Shown one piece after another: positions 5,100 to 5,121 of a DNA stretch of 5,121 nt; position 1 is the stretch's first letter; the number at the start of each line of letters is the position of its first letter. The translations under genes and the position numbers were made by a program. The notes under the pieces are model-generated. The model saw only the letters and a list, made by a program, of their open reading frames with translations. It was not told the origin of the DNA and made no database searches. The DNA lies in assembly GCF_902506425.1 (NCBI RefSeq), contig NZ_LR732513.1:1-5121 (forward strand), read 5' to 3'. Origin of the DNA: Novosphingobium sp. 9U. GTDB taxonomy: Bacteria > Pseudomonadota > Alphaproteobacteria > Sphingomonadales > Sphingomonadaceae.

Positions 5100-5121
5100 A
5101 TGACCGATGCCAAGATGGCCT
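5100..5121 (+). CDS. Start of an ORF, probably a transposase (IS256 type, or IS66 tnpC)
   Basis: ATG 5100-5102 follows AAGGAAG (5087-5093) with six bases between, a good ribosome binding site. Only MTDAKMA is visible before the window ends. An MTD...MA start is common among IS256/Mutator transposases of rhizobia, and the leader fits such an element. IS66 tnpC would also be expected downstream of tnpB and cannot be excluded. Too little protein is seen for a firm call. Confidence 0.5.

Larger units (their letters stand above)
4991..5121 (+). mobile_element. Probable left end of an IS256 (Mutator)-family element, cut by the window edge
   Basis: The GGAAGGTAGTGTCCCATGGC end, a leader of about 100 bases and an ORF starting MTDAKMA resemble left ends of IS256-family elements in rhizobia as I recall them. 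Only seven codons of the ORF are visible, so the family call rests mostly on layout. The alternative is that this is the normal start of IS66 tnpC with an unusually long leader. Confidence 0.35.

Overview
The window is a GC-rich stretch that looks like a graveyard of insertion sequences, of the kind found on symbiotic plasmids or symbiosis islands of Rhizobiales (Rhizobium, Sinorhizobium, Mesorhizobium, Bradyrhizobium). That placement is inferred from the set of IS families and the alphaproteobacterial style of the proteins. No host metabolic, replication or transfer gene was recognised. Boundaries of elements are estimates, because no database or reference end sequence could be consulted.

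Layout from left to right: (1) 3-254, the C-terminal end of an IS630-family DDE transposase, entering from outside the window. (2) 255-1544, about 1.3 kb with no convincing gene but several inverted repeats. Its last part is probably the left end of the next element. (3) 1545-2573, an IS110-family (IS110 subgroup) transposase with all DEDD residues, broken by two in-frame TGA codons near its C-terminus. (4) 2574-2800, a short spacer with two tight hairpins. (5) About 2800-4160 on the minus strand, an IS1111-subgroup element. It has a full-length 342-residue transposase whose catalytic glutamate is replaced by lysine, a non-coding right end of about 240 bases, and subterminal imperfect inverted repeats. 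(6) About 4156-4990, an IS66-family element missing its left end and start codon. Its tnpA and tnpB each carry a +1 shift in a short homopolymer. (7) From about 4990 to the end, what looks like the left end of another element, probably IS256 (Mutator) family. It starts with a leader whose hairpin covers the ribosome binding site of an ORF that begins at 5100.

The genes do not form a pathway. They record successive insertions: the IS1111 copy abuts the 5' end of the IS66 tnpA, and the putative IS256 end separates IS66 tnpB from where tnpC would be expected. The point lesions suggest that the IS110, IS1111 and IS66 elements here are all inactive on their own. The most interesting features are the two IS110-family elements of different subgroups, each with a candidate guide (bridge/seek) RNA region on the expected side of its transposase, the Glu-to-Lys active-site change, and the RBS-masking hairpin at the right edge. 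I did not find evidence for a new multi-gene system.
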